Positions 22,101 through 32,189 of a DNA stretch of 64,000 nt are shown here, piece after piece. Position numbers and translations under genes: made by a program. Under the pieces are notes generated by a model. That model made no database searches and was not told the origin of the DNA. It saw only the letters and a list, made by a program, of their open reading frames with translations. This stretch comes from Euptelea pleiosperma (taxonomy: Eukaryota; Streptophyta; Magnoliopsida; Ranunculales; Eupteleaceae): positions 6,618,829 through 6,682,828 of the forward strand of contig CM068540.1 in the NCBI GenBank assembly GCA_035048495.1. The letters are read 5' to 3'. Each line of letters begins with the position of its first letter. The first letter of the stretch is position 1.

Positions 22101-22734
22101 ATTGTTATCTTTGGGTCCTTCTTGGACAGGAAAATATTTCAAGGGGTACATTGTAAATGGCTTTAGATTTCACACAAAAGATAGAGAGAAACAAAGGAAA
22201 ACTCAGAATAGTGGAATTTTTGTAACTGCAAGTACTAATAGTTTTGCAAGCGCGAGAGACACGAACCCAATGACAGGCAATGTTGGATATTATGGCATCT
22301 TAACAGATGTTCTAAAGTTACAATATCCTTGTCAAAATCGGATTGTGTTATTTAAATGTCACTAGTATGATGTCATGAATAATGGGGGATTCAAAGTAGA
22401 TGAGTATGGGTTCAACTGTGTGAATGTCACACGAACCTTAAATACCAATGAACCATTTATTCTTGCAAATCAAGCACAACAAGTTTTTTATTTCCAAGAC
22501 ATCACTAGTGATGATTGGCGCATTGCATTAAAGACACAACCGCGCGACACATATCATATGGAGTCTCTCAATGACCTAGAAGATGAGCCTTTTCAAGATA
22601 ATGAGCCTGGGTTACACCAAGATTCAACCGACTCCAATGATGATGACCTCACTTGGACTAGGGATGATATTGCTGGAGTTTCTGTCGAAGGTTATGAAGG
22701 AGATCAAGCCTTCATTGATGATGGGGATGATTAA
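19179..22734 (+). pseudogene. CACTA transposase (TNPD / TNP2-like) of CACTA-1
   Basis: Likely exons are 19179-21760, 21864-21963 and 22054-22734 with GT-AG borders. Domains in order: Transpos_assoc (SWIGKPKHSPEYLAGVDQFL to the CPCKNCCN zinc-like site, residues 4-75); TNP2/Transposase_21 (FSKLSFLVRLLHLKCLNGWS, then KKIPAKILRYFPL...MRWHADGR, PLTGGDVLDQL, LPYWKDLLLRHNLDVMHIEKN with the conserved DVMHIEKN); DUF4218 (MAGPVQYRWMYPTERYLHRLK); and DUF4216 in exon 3 with an acidic tail. It should cut at the CACTA ends. Five in-frame stops break it: TAG 20418, TAG 20439, TGA 20607, TGA 21159 and TAG 22363. The three large coding segments of exon 1 share one frame, so nonsense changes rather than indels killed it. 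Confidence 0.93.
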
Positions 22735-22888
22735 TGAAATGTAAGGTTATGTAAGATGTTTGATTACTGAAATTGACTTATTCATCTACGTTGACTTATT
22801 CTTCTATGTTGACTTATTCTTTGTCAATCTTGATGATGTATACATATATGTAACTTATATAATTCAATATTCATGTAGGAATTTGAAA

Positions 22889-24420
22889 ATGGTACGACGT
22901 CAAAAGTTTAAGCAGTCAGAGGGGGGAAATGCATCGGCCCAACCAGAGGGGGCGAATCCCTCATCGACTTTAGGGGCCCATCATTTAGTAAGAGCAAATC
23001 CCCCATCGACTCAACCCGAGAGTAGTAGCACAGGTATGATAAGTTACTGCTTATTATTGTATGGTGTTATTCAAATAGTTTATACTCATTCAAGTGTTTT
23101 TTATTTTGTTTTGTTTTAATTTTTGAAATAGCTATTACCAGCATTCGGAGAAGAGGACCCACGCGAGGCGTGGGTCATTTTGGCCTTCAGTCTGGCCAGA
23201 AATTGCAAGTAGAATGGAATGAACTTGGCCAACCAGTAGGCGAAACTTGTGGAAAATTCAGCAACATATTGGGGGTGAGTCTTAGGCAGTCTGGTCATAT
23301 CTTGTTGCGGGCCAAGGACTGGGGTAAGGTTCCTGTCCATGCAAAGGACAGGTTGTGGGAGGAGATAAAGGTAAAAACCTATTAATATTTTGGCTTGCTT
23401 AGTACCTTCTCCACTTTAGTTGAAGATGTAATTTGTGTTTACTTATTTTTTTTTTAACATTTCAGGTGCATGCTGATATTGGGGATGACAGAAAGAAGTG
23501 GGTAATGCAGTCATTGGGAACAAAATACAAAGGATGGAAAGCAAAATTAAAAAAAAACTACAGTGCCATGGATACAGATGAGCGTCGGCTACAAAACAAA
23601 CCTAATGGGATCATGGATGCAGATTGGGCATGGCTTGTCAAATACTGGAGTTCTTCTGAGGCCCAAGTATGAAAAATATAAAATTTGATTAATCATTTTT
23701 TCATGTCACGAAATTTTTATAATGTCATTGTATTTATGCAGGCTGTGGCAAAAACGAATAAGCAGAACCGTAGTAAGCTAACCGTTAAACATACGGGGGG
23801 GACGAAGAGTTTCGCATGCCATATAGAAGAAGAGGTACGTTTATGGTTGAATCTATTTCGCTTAGTCTTTTGAAGTCAATTATTTATAACTATGTAACAT
23901 ATTTTTATATTTTCTTCAAGGATAGACTCAAAAAGATGGTACTCCACCGACTCGAGTTGATTTGTATATCCGAACTCATACAAGAAAAGATGGGTCACCA
24001 GTTGATTTGGTATCCGCCGGCATCATGGTACGTACGTAAAATATTTATTTCAAATATAATTGACTTCTACTAATTAATTTGTTTTGAAAGCAGGCAAAAT
24101 TTAAGGAACTTTCTGAGATTGTACAAAGTGGTGATTCTTTTGCTCCTCAACTTACACCTGACGACATATATACCACTGTGGTGGGTCGAGAGCAACACGG
24201 TCGTGTACGCGGCCTAGGCCTAGGCCCGACGCCGACTTCACTCTTTGGCTCGTCATCTAGCTCGTCTCCTGGTTCTAGTTATATGAATCTTAAAAATGAA
24301 GTGAAGAACCTGCAAGATGCGCTGCAAAATATGAAGGAGCAGATGCAGAGGCAACAGGAGCAGGTACATCAGCAAGTGCAAGAGCAGGTACAGAAGATGC
24401 TGCATGAGCAGATGCAATAA
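22889..24420 (+). pseudogene. TNPA-like second gene of CACTA-1 (Transposase_24, Ptta/En/Spm)
   Basis: Six exons can be drawn: 22889-23033, 23132-23370, 23466-23666, 23742-23834, 23921-24027 and 24094-24420. The product begins MVRRQKFKQSEGG and has a Ser/Pro-rich N-terminus. It then has the conserved core (GRPVGETCGKFSN-like segment read as GQPVGETCGKFSNILG; KKWVMQSLGTKYKGWK; NGIMDADWAWLVKYW; SFACHIEEE; THTRKDGS in the shifted frame). A Q-rich coiled coil at the C-terminus (EVKNLQDALQNMKEQMQRQ) probably dimerises. The protein should bind subterminal repeats and help TNPD. The exon 5 frame needs one extra base in the A run at 23930-23934, so the gene as written is frameshifted once. It lies 154 bp after TNPD on the same strand. 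Confidence 0.85.
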
Positions 24421-24521
24421 TTTTTGAACTCCACGCACACCATACCACCTCCTAGCCAAGCTCAGCACCGTTCCGATGATGAGGAGGATTTGGTATGTCC
24501 ATACTTTTTTTAAGATTATTG

Positions 24522-26330
24522 CCTATCGTTTGAAACTCGATGCCCAAATCGGGCAAATGAGGTCTAAATCTTCAAAAACCTCTGTCAACACATTTAGTTA
24601 GTTAAAACAAATATGCTGAAAGAGACGGTGTAAAAAATAGAGCTTCGGTTGGAAATCTGTAGTGAGTTATAGGTTTTGAGATTTCAAGGTTTTAATTCAG
24701 CCTATCGTTAGGACCTTGACACCCAAATTGGGCAAATGAGGTCTAAATCTTCAAAAACCTCTGTCAACACATTTAGTTAGTTAAAACAAATATGCTGAAA
24801 CAGACGATGTAAAAAATAGAGCTTCGGTTGAAAATCTGTAGTGAGTTATAGGTTTAGAGATTTCAAGGTTTTAACTTAAGCCTATCCTTTAGAACTCGAC
24901 GCCCAAATCGGATAAATGAGGTCTAAATCTTCAAAAACCTCTGTCAACACATTTAGTTAGTTAAAACAAATATGCCGAAAGAGACGGTGTAAAAAATAGA
25001 GCTTCGGTTGGAAATCTGTAGTGAGTTATAGGTTTAAAGATTTCAAGGTTCTAACTTCAGCCTATCGTTAGGACCTCGACACCCAAATTGGGCAAATAAG
25101 GTCTAAATCTTCAAAAACCTCTGTCAACACATTTAGTTAGTTAAAACAAATATGTTGAAAGAGATGGTGTAAAAAATAGAGGTTCGGTTGGAATCTGTAA
25201 TGAGTTATAGGTTTAAAGATTTCAAGGTTTTAACTTATGTCTATTTTTTAGAACTTGACGCCCAAATTGGGCAAATGAGGTCTAAATCTTCGAAAACCTC
25301 TTCCAACACATTTAGTTAGTTAAAACAAATATGCTGAAAGAGACGGTGTAAAAAATAGAGCTTCGGTTGGAAATCTATAGTGAGTTATAGGTTTAGAGAT
25401 TTCAAAGTTTTAACTTAAGCCTATCCTTTAGAACTCGACGCCCAAATCGGATAAATGAGGTCTAAATCTTCAAAAACCTCTGTCAACACATTTAGTTAGT
25501 TAAAACAAATATGCTGAAAGAGACGGTGTAAAAAATAGAGCTTCGGTTGAAAATCTGTAGTGAGTTATAGGTTTAGAGATTTTAAGGTTTTAACTTCAGC
25601 CTATCGTTAGGACCTCGACACCCAAATTGGGCAAATGAGGTCTAAATCTTCAAAAACCTCTGTCAACACATTTAGTTAGTTAAAATAAATATGCTGAAAG
25701 AGACGGTGTAAAACATAGAGGTTCGGTTGGAATCTGTAATGAGTTATAAGTTTAAGGATTTCAAGGTTTTAACTTATGTCTATCTTTTGGAACTTGACAC
25801 CCAAATTGGGCAAATGAGGTCTAAATCTTCGAAAACCTCTTCCAACACATTTCGGGGTTGAAAAACATTAGTTAAAAGAGACAGCGTCAAAACAGATGTC
25901 TATTTTAGAATCAATAGGCAGTTATCTGTTTAAAGGTTTTGTGGGTTTTAACCTAAGTCGATTTCGGAAACACAATGCCCAAATCTGACAAATGAGGTCT
26001 AAATCTCATGAAACCTCTTCTAACACTTATAAAATATTGAAATAAATTTGTTGAAGAGACGGAATCAAAAAATAGATGTCCGGTTGGGAATCTATAGTGA
26101 ATTGTATGGTTAGAAAATTTTAGGCTATTAACTTAAGTCGATTTAGAAACTATGATGCCTAAATCAGGCAAAAGATGTTTGAATCTTCTGAAATTTTATC
26201 TAACTCTTATAATATGTTTAAACAAATCTGTTAGAATAGACAACGCCAAAAATCGATGTCTACTTAGAAATCTATAGTGAATTATAGGTTTAGAAATTTT
26301 AAAGTTTTAACTTATGTCGAGTTTTGAACT
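24522..26330 (+). repeat. Satellite of ten ~180-bp monomers in CACTA-1, with higher-order order
   Basis: Monomers start near 24522, 24701, 24881, 25061, 25240, 25420, 25600, 25779, 25958 and 26137, period 178-180 bp. Each has 'cccaaatcgggcaaatgagg', 'aaaacctctgtcaacacatt' and 'tgagttataggttta'. Start types CCTTTAGAACTCG, CGTTAGGACCTCG and a TCTATTTTTTAGAACTTG-type recur in the same order twice (24881-25419 and 25420-25957), a ~540-bp trimer. The last monomers are more diverged. It sits just after the TNPA-like gene. Confidence 0.9.
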
Positions 26331-26755
26331 TTTAATTTTGTTTAAACTAAGTTTTAATATTTACAGTTCTAATTACTTTCTATTCGTTTTGCATGGACTA
26401 TGTGCTGATTGATATGATGCAGCCATGTGTGTCTTTTTTGAAGCTAATAACCTTGTGGAATATTTTTGAAAATTTGGACAGTTACTTTGAAAGATTTGGA
26501 CATCTTACAATTGAGCTGATTTTGGATTAGATCATTTTTGATGTTTTATATTATATTTGCTTCATAGTTTTTTTTGAATGGATCATTATGGATGTTTTAT
26601 ATTATATTTGTTTAGTAGTTTTTTGAATGAAGGCAGGTCATAGGTCTTACAGGGAAATTTAAAAAAAGAAACGGATTATAGTAAAAAAATGGAAAAAAAA
26701 AAAGGGAGTATTAGCAACTGCCACCGACTGTCGCAATTAAATTACAAAAATTCAT
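26331..26755. other. AT-rich spacer in CACTA-1
   Basis: No gene. A ~50-bp segment 'atggatgttttatattatatttg' occurs twice near 26540 and 26590. Confidence 0.5.
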
Positions 26756-26756
26756 T

Positions 26757-27160
26757 ATATAGCGATGGCCAGAGCATGGCCGTCGCTATTACTTAGTTAT
26801 AGAGACGGTCAAGGCCGTCACTGTATGAATCCAAATGGTCATTGAAAATAGCTTTAATAGTACAGAGGAGATTTTTATAGCGACGGCCATCAATGGTACC
26901 GTCGCTAATTAAGCCTTATAGTGACGGTTGTGACCGTCACTGTAAGATTACATATGGTCACTAAAAATAGCTTCCAATACGAGCTTTTTACGCGGGAAAT
27001 GTTTTTGTAGCGACGGTCACTCACTATCTGACCGTTGCTAAATCTATCAGCGACGCCACTATATAGCGACGGTATGCAACGGCCAGGTAGGCCGTCGCTA
27101 AATGATACAGCGACGGTGTTTTATTATTTAGCGACGGCGTCTGGCAGTCGCTGAAAATGA
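26757..27160. repeat. Right subterminal repeats of CACTA-1
   Basis: At least six paired motifs of the type TAGCGACGG...CCGTCGCTA, forming short inverted repeats (for example near 26762, 26880, 27008, 27064 and 27108). They mirror the left subterminal block and are the probable binding sites for the TNPA-like protein. Confidence 0.75.
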
Positions 27161-27174
27161 TTTTTCTAGTAGTG

Positions 27175-27415
27175 AGTCCCAGTTTTTTTACCAACATCTC
27201 AAGTCCAATCAATTAGTTCTTGACGAGTGTTGAAGACCTACATTTCAAATTTCTATACGTTAGTATCTAGTTTTTTTATATAATTGCAAATAATGAAATA
27301 AACCTGTAAAAATTTAATTCAATAAATAACATACCTTCTTTGTCGTAAAGTAATCCGACAAATCCCAATTTTCGACAGACTGTGGGTTGCTAAAAGAGTT
27401 GATTTGTTCCTAATT
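27175..27415 (-). pseudogene. MULE transposase of MULE-1, 5' part cut off by CACTA-1
   Basis: Exon 27237-27175 reads VFNTRQELID on the minus strand, then one in-frame stop, then DVGKKTG. It joins in frame to TIVVINKSD at 13778 when CACTA-1 and one AGT are removed. It matches VLHSRDELIKVQDIGK of the MULE-2 gene. An upstream exon at about 27413-27337 (SVENWDLSDYFTTKK) matches the first exon of MULE-2 and ends with a GT donor. This confirms that CACTA-1 entered a coding exon. Confidence 0.75.
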
Positions 27416-27737
27416 AAACAAACAATATAATAATTTTTATTACACGTAAAAAAAATTGATGGAGTAAAACCTACAATGCATAAAATAAATGGATTGAGTA
27501 GAAACTAGTTAGTTTATGCATTTATTCATACACTAGGCAGTTTATCTCACAAATTGTGGTACCGAAATAATAACACCTTATTTTGTTTTATTCAAAAGTT
27601 TATGCATAAATTCGATAGCTTTACTTAAAAAATTCATTTAACTTTATTTACACAAATAATTAAATAAAATGCATACCTCCATTGATTATTTTGCAAAGAG
27701 TTGAGAAATGTGTGTAGATAATAACCCTAGATTCTTT
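27416..27737. other. AT-rich upstream region of the MULE-1 transposase
   Basis: No gene seen. By position it should hold leader or promoter sequence for the minus-strand transposase. Confidence 0.4.
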
Positions 27738-28012
27738 TGGTTGATATCGAGTTTGTCTCGGTAAGAGATTATCGAAATAGAACCAAAGAAACAACGAGTT
27801 TGTTTCAGTAGGAGAATGCCAAAATAGATCCAAAGAAACCACGCATTTGTTTCGATAGGCGATTGTTGAAATCTAAAGAAACCACAAGTTTGGTTTGTTT
27901 TGGTAGGAGATTGCCAAAATAGAACCAAAGAAACCACAAATTTGTTTCGGTGAAAGATTGCTGAAGTAGAACGTGATGAACCACGAGTTTGTTTCGGTGG
28001 AAAACCACCATA
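27738..28012. repeat. Minisatellite of about 5.5 units of 47-50 bp near the MULE-1 right end
   Basis: The unit contains GAGTTTGTTTCGGTAGGAG, then 'attgccaaaatag', then 'aaccaaagaaaccac'. Copies start near 27749, 27799, 27845, 27889, 27938 and 27985. The repeat stays open on the minus strand for about 150 codons, but the peptide is only the repeat translated. Confidence 0.8.
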
Positions 28013-28353
28013 TCTTCTTTCTAATAACAAAATGGATGAATAAGAGATTGAAAAATGGGGGAAGATAAGCAAAAACAAAAGGACAAAGATGGTAGTTGTA
28101 GTTTTTTCATGGGAGGTGATAAGAAAAAACATTGGGACACAATAGTCTTTTTATTTATTGTTTAAAGGAGGGGAGATAGGAGAAAACGGTGGGGCAACAA
28201 GTAAAAGCCCATATGATCGTTTGGTTTTTTTGATATTTCTAAGTAGGACCCACTGATTAGATCTATTTTTTATACGATCAAATAATCAAGGCCCAATACT
28301 TCATTTTTTTTTCCACTTGCCTCCTTCCATGTACTTGCTTTTTAATATGTGCA

Positions 28354-28362
28354 TATATAAAA
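28354..28362 (+). promoter_or_regulatory. Probable TATA box of dirigent gene B
   Basis: TATATAAAA about 50 bp before the ATG at 28412. It lies 144 bp inside the MULE-1 right boundary, so the core promoter survived the insertion. Confidence 0.6.
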
Positions 28363-28411
28363 GCACTAACCCTTGTTTATGTTGTATACAAACATACCAA
28401 ACGCAACATAG

Positions 28412-29002
28412 ATGGCTGGAATTCTCCCTATATTCACTTCTTCTTTCATCATCTTCCTCTTCTTCATCGTCGTCTTCTCCGGTGTCGGCGTTCACGGGAA
28501 AAACAACCGTTTCTCTAGAAGTCTAAATCCGTCTAAGATCGGGCTTAAGAGAGAGAAGCTATCCCATCTTCACTTCTACTTCCATGACATCGTTAGTGGA
28601 CATAACCCGACAGCAATTCGTGTCGCGGAAGCATCAATGACAAACACATCTATCACAGGGTTCGGTGCGGTGGTGATGATCGATGACCCATTAACCGAAA
28701 AGCCTGAATTGACATCGAAGCTCGTCGGAAGAGCTCAGGGTATGTATGCCTCAGCTTCACTAACTGAGGTGGGTTTCTTAATGGTGTTGAATTATGCTTT
28801 CATTGAAGGGAAGTATAACGGCAGCACGCTGAGTATACTAGGGAGGAACACGGTACTCTCGACAGTGAGGGAGATGCCGGTGGTCGGAGGGAGTGGGGTG
28901 TTCCGGTACGCTCGAGGCTATGCTCAGGCTAAGACTCACACCTTGGACTTTAGTACCGGGGATGCAATTGTTGAGTATAATGTCTATGTCTTCCATTATT
29001 GA
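28412..29002 (+). CDS. Dirigent protein (copy B)
   Basis: Intact, intronless, 196 residues, with a signal peptide at 1-29 and one dirigent domain as in copy A. It differs at ten residues: 7, 16, 27, 64, 69, 118, 120, 121, 122 and 131. At 118-122 it reads TEVGF, closer to the usual family sequence than copy A's SELSV. About 150 bp of promoter and 500 bp of 3' flank match copy A, and homology continues on the far side of MULE-1 (5505-7164), so the pair arose by tandem duplication. MULE-1 now separates it from its original distal promoter by 21 kb. Role as for copy A: directing phenoxy radical coupling in the apoplast, exact product unknown. No lesion is seen; whether it is still expressed cannot be read from sequence. 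Confidence 0.96.
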   Translation: MAGILPIFTSSFIIFLFFIVVFSGVGVHGKNNRFSRSLNPSKIGLKREKLSHLHFYFHDIVSGHNPTAIRVAEASMTNTSITGFGAVVMIDDPLTEKPELTSKLVGRAQGMYASASLTEVGFLMVLNYAFIEGKYNGSTLSILGRNTVLSTVREMPVVGGSGVFRYARGYAQAKTHTLDFSTGDAIVEYNVYVFHY

Positions 29003-29325
29003 TCGATGCTTTTCTTTCTCAGGCTCCTCCTTTTTTTTATTTTTTTCCGCATAAATAAGGTAGCTTATAATTTTAAGGCCGCATGATGAGGGCTGTACTT
29101 ATTAGCATCGATTTGAGCCAAGTGTAGTTTTGTGTTATTATGAAATCTGGACCGTTTGATAAATGTATTCTAGAAAACACTAATCAGATGATCTTAAGCA
29201 TTCATTGAGCAGGAAATCATTATATGATTGATACATCTTGATTCTATGTCGCCTATTGTGATAATTATATGACTCAGGCTCCAAAAAATTCGATATTTCT
29301 TTATTCATCCTTTCACTCGTGTCCT

Positions 29326-29422
29326 CCACGGTGGATTCTGATAATCCAACGGTGGATTTGCTTTGGCAAAAGTGATGCCAGCTCAGTATTGTCAACCACC
29401 GTTGTATTCTCGGAATCCACGG
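29326..29422. repeat. Small palindromic repeat (family P), copy 2
   Basis: Counterpart of 3681-3777 at the same distance behind dirigent gene B, so it predates the duplication. Confidence 0.65.
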
Positions 29423-29497
29423 ACGAGATTTTCGGTGAAAAGACGATTCCCATAGCCCGACCCATTTCTTCTATCGAACCGCACCATCAGTTTTCCA

Positions 29498-29731
29498 CAC
29501 TAGCCAAACATACATACAGTCAGCGTCCACTAAGAGTGCCACGTGGCCTGTATTTTGCATTGTAACAGAAGCATCTGTAAGAATGCTGTGACAGAATTTT
29601 ACTCCGTTAAAACTTAGTAAAATGATGGTTAAACAAGGTCAAGGGGGTAATCCTAAAGTTTGAAAGTACAAGGGAGTATTACTAATTACTTCCAAATTTT
29701 AGGGGGTCGTTGCTAAAATACCCAAAAGAAA
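29498..29731. mobile_element. Right end of an M1 MITE plus right arm of its host foldback element
   Basis: 29498-29604 matches the right end of the MITE at 4939-5336. Then 29605-29731 is the inverted partner of 4728-4810 (TACCCCCTTGACC type blocks, ending AAAATACCC). Relative to copy A, about 1.37 kb (3858-5225) is missing here. Confidence 0.65.
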
Positions 29732-30173
29732 TACTACAAAAAGTGTACATCCGGCGGAGAAATTTTTAGATGACCCGGGGTTCTTCGTGATTTGAAAATG
29801 GGTATCTATATAGGTGGCAGGATCTGAATGTAGTGGGGTCTTTGATTTTGAAGTCACCGGTGACCGTTAAATTTTTCTCCCTCGAGAGTGTCAAGTGTCT
29901 ATAATAATAATGACAAATTAGGGTTAGGTAGCTTGTGAGATTATCGAGGTAGACTTTTATTCATCGCATCGCTTTTCCAATAAAAGTTAGGACGACCAGC
30001 TATATTTATTGAAAGTGACAAATAATTACATCTTTTGTAGTGAGATTCTGCCAAAATAAAGTAAGTGGAATTATCTTTATTTTTTTCAAAATTTATTAAC
30101 TTCTCAAAAAGTTATAAATTTTTAAATCAGATAAGAATTTTTCTTTTTTTGTTTTGTTTTGTTATTATAATTA
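29732..30173. other. Intergenic, nothing recognised
   Basis: AT-rich sequence without gene or clear repeat. Confidence 0.5.
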
Positions 30174-31563
30174 CTAGGGAAATGCCAGGGGAGATGCACG
30201 TGCACCTTACGCGTGCATGGCAGCACCTTACACGTAGCACACTCGTAGAGATCACTGGCCGTACCGATATTTGGCCATCCCTAAATGGACCTACATGCAA
30301 AAAATCAGCTTATTAATGATTTTTAAGGATTTGATTGGAGTCGTTTTCGATGCTTGATTTTTAACCGTAGATTTTGAGCATTATATGGCTATTCAGATCC
30401 AAAGGTTTGAGATCAGTAAACAGACTTATATAGGTCAACGTCAACCTAGGGATGGGACAAACTTCTATGCAGGCAGTGGGCCCTAAGAGTATGTCAGACA
30501 AACATCCTGAACTTTACAGGGCGTACTGCAACCCAGTTTGTCTTTTCTTTAAAATAGATGCATTTAATGAGAGAAGATTTTGCCTTTAAATGTAGAGAGG
30601 CATTTTAATTTTGTCACATGTGTGGCAACCCCAGTTGTTGCTTTATAATAATATTAGAGGAACGCCATCGCACGTGCTCGTGCACCTTTTACATTGCAGC
30701 ACATTACACATAGCACCCTCGTAGAGATCATTCACCATATCGATATTTGGCCCATCCCTAGATGGACTTACATGCAAAAAATCAGCCTATTAATTTCACC
30801 GTAGATTTGAGCATTATATGGGTATTCAGATCCAAAGTTTTGAAATCACTAAACATACTTAAATAGGTCCACCTAGGGATGGGACAAACATCCATGGGGT
30901 CAGTGGTACCTAAGAGTGTGCCATGTGGCTTATACTATTGTCATTGATGAAGGATGTGGGCATGCTAGATATCTTAAACTGTGCAGGGTGTACTCCAACC
31001 CAAGTTTTGTTATTAGAACAGATGCATTTAACGAGGGTTTTACCTTTGAAAGTAGAGAGGCCTTTAATTGTGTCACATGTGTGGCACTACTAGGGGAACG
31101 CCACGTGCACGTGCAGCACCTTACACGTAGCACACTCGTAGAGATCACTCGCCGTATCGATATTTGTCCCATCCCTAGATGGACCTACATGCAAAAAATC
31201 ACCTTATTAATGATTTTTAAGGATTTGATTAGAGTCATTTCCATGGGTTAATTTTTAACCGTAGATTTTGAGCATTATTTGGGTATTCAAATCCAAAGGT
31301 TTGGGATCACTCAACAGGCTCATATAGGTCAACCTAGGGATGGGACAAACATCAATGTGGTCAGTGGTCCCTAATAGTGTGTCAGGTGGCATATATTTAG
31401 GGATGTGGGCGTGATGGTCGCAGGGCGTACTCCAACCCAAGTTTGTCTTTTCTGTAGAATAGAGACATTTAATGAGGAAAGATTTTACCTTTGAAAGTAG
31501 AGAGGCTTTTAATTGTGTCACATGTGTGTGTGGCACTACCGGTTGTTGCTTTATAATAGTAAA
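30174..31563. repeat. Three tandem copies of a 440-485-bp repeat (family T)
   Basis: Copies begin near 30174, 30657 and 31093 with 'aggggaacgccacgtgcacg' or a variant. They contain 'cactcgtagagatcactggc', 'aaatcagcttattaatgatt' and 'cctagggatgggacaaac', and end near 'gttgctttataata'. The internal logic (genomic 'gatatttggcc' and inverted 'gggacaaacatcc') resembles M1 MITEs, so it may be a distant relative amplified in tandem. Confidence 0.75.
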
Positions 31564-31564
31564 G

Positions 31565-31625
31565 ATAGATAGATAGATAGATAGATTATTATTAATATTA
31601 TTATTATTAATATTATTATTATTTT
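31565..31625. repeat. (GATA)n and (TTA)n simple repeats
   Basis: About five GATA units followed by alternating ATT/ATA-rich repeats. Confidence 0.9.
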
Positions 31626-32092
31626 TTGTGATTAATAATTCTCTTCTTCTTACCCTCGAATCCATAAAACTCCAACGCAATATCAAATATGGAATTGGAT
31701 GGTTAATAATCTATCCCAATAAGGCTCCTATTTAGATGTGGGTCAGGATCTGCAGTTACAAATTTCTGACGTGTATGTTCACACAACTCGATCATCAGAC
31801 TATACATTCATAACCCCAGCCCATTCCCATTTTGAGTCTGATATGCCACTCTCCATTCGCCTTGTTTAACTTGTTCGTGTGGTGCCGTTGTACTCTATAA
31901 GAGCCAGGTTTGCCCAACCCTGAAAAGTATGCTATGGTTTTTAGCAGATCTAGATATGAGATGATCCCAAACCGATTTCATAACCACCATCCATCACCAA
32001 TCACATTCCACATTCCACATCCCACTTCCAACTTTGGAGCTAGAATCATCATTAACCGGTTCAACTTCTCTCCAACATGTCATTTGCTAAAA
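31626..32092. other. Intergenic, nothing recognised
   Basis: No gene, but the right border abuts a Copia relic, so part may be eroded retrotransposon. Confidence 0.4.
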
Positions 32093-32175
32093 AAAGACCA
32101 AGACAAAAACGCTTTCCCTTGATCAGAAAAGTAAGGTACATCCTCAAAGAATGTGACATCCATAGAAACATACTT
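32093..32175 (-). pseudogene. Copia retrotransposon pol relic
   Basis: The minus strand reads KYVSMDVTFFEDVPYFSDQG and continues to a stop after WSFFSK. This is the conserved linker between integrase and reverse transcriptase of plant Ty1/Copia elements. Only about 28 codons remain, and a foldback element begins just beside it at 32190. Confidence 0.75.
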
Positions 32176-32189
32176 CTAGTTATTCAAAG

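Larger units (their letters stand above)
13779..27174. mobile_element. CACTA-1, a CACTA (En/Spm) element inserted in the MULE-1 transposase exon
   Basis: The ends are CACTACAAGAAAA at 13779-13791 and TTTTTCTAGTAGTG at 27161-27174, inverted with one mismatch over 13 bases. The 3-bp duplication AGT flanks it at 13776-13778 and 27175-27177, exactly as expected of the superfamily. Subterminal repeats with GCGACGG/CCGTCGC cores fill both ends. Length is 13,396 bp. It contains a TNPD/TNP2 gene (19179-22734), a TNPA-like gene (22889-24420), a ~180-bp satellite, a C-terminal CNL fragment on the opposite strand, a Helitron-like array and an M1 MITE relic. Removing it restores the reading frame of the MULE transposase across the junction. 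Confidence 0.95.
7165..28210. mobile_element. MULE-1, a Mutator-like element carrying PMD and transposase genes, split by CACTA-1
   Basis: The insertion boundary is fixed by comparison with copy A, which has the empty site near 2560-2590. The direct repeats ATCTGATCG (7156-7164) and ATATGATCG (28211-28219) form a 9-bp duplication with one mismatch. The termini start with GGG and share an imperfect inverted repeat (both contain TTGCCCC, then TTTCTC.TATCTCCCC). Length is 21,046 bp, or about 7,650 bp without the nested 13,396-bp CACTA-1. It carries a PMD gene (+, 9794-11981) and a MULE transposase (-, 27415-27175 joined to 13778-11929) in convergent order. Its right end lies 201 bp before the dirigent B start codon. 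Both genes are broken. Confidence 0.88.

Noticed and set aside
24253..24468. Leucine-rich 71-codon frame on -
   Set aside because: Antisense of the Gln-rich coiled coil of the TNPA-like protein.
24522..26330. CRISPR-like array
   Set aside because: Units are whole 180-bp satellite monomers in a plant transposon, not short repeats with unique spacers.
27686..28132. 148-codon frame on - with repeated FLWFYFGNLL-type segments
   Set aside because: It only translates the 47-50-bp minisatellite; repeats whose period is not a strict multiple of three shift through several frames.
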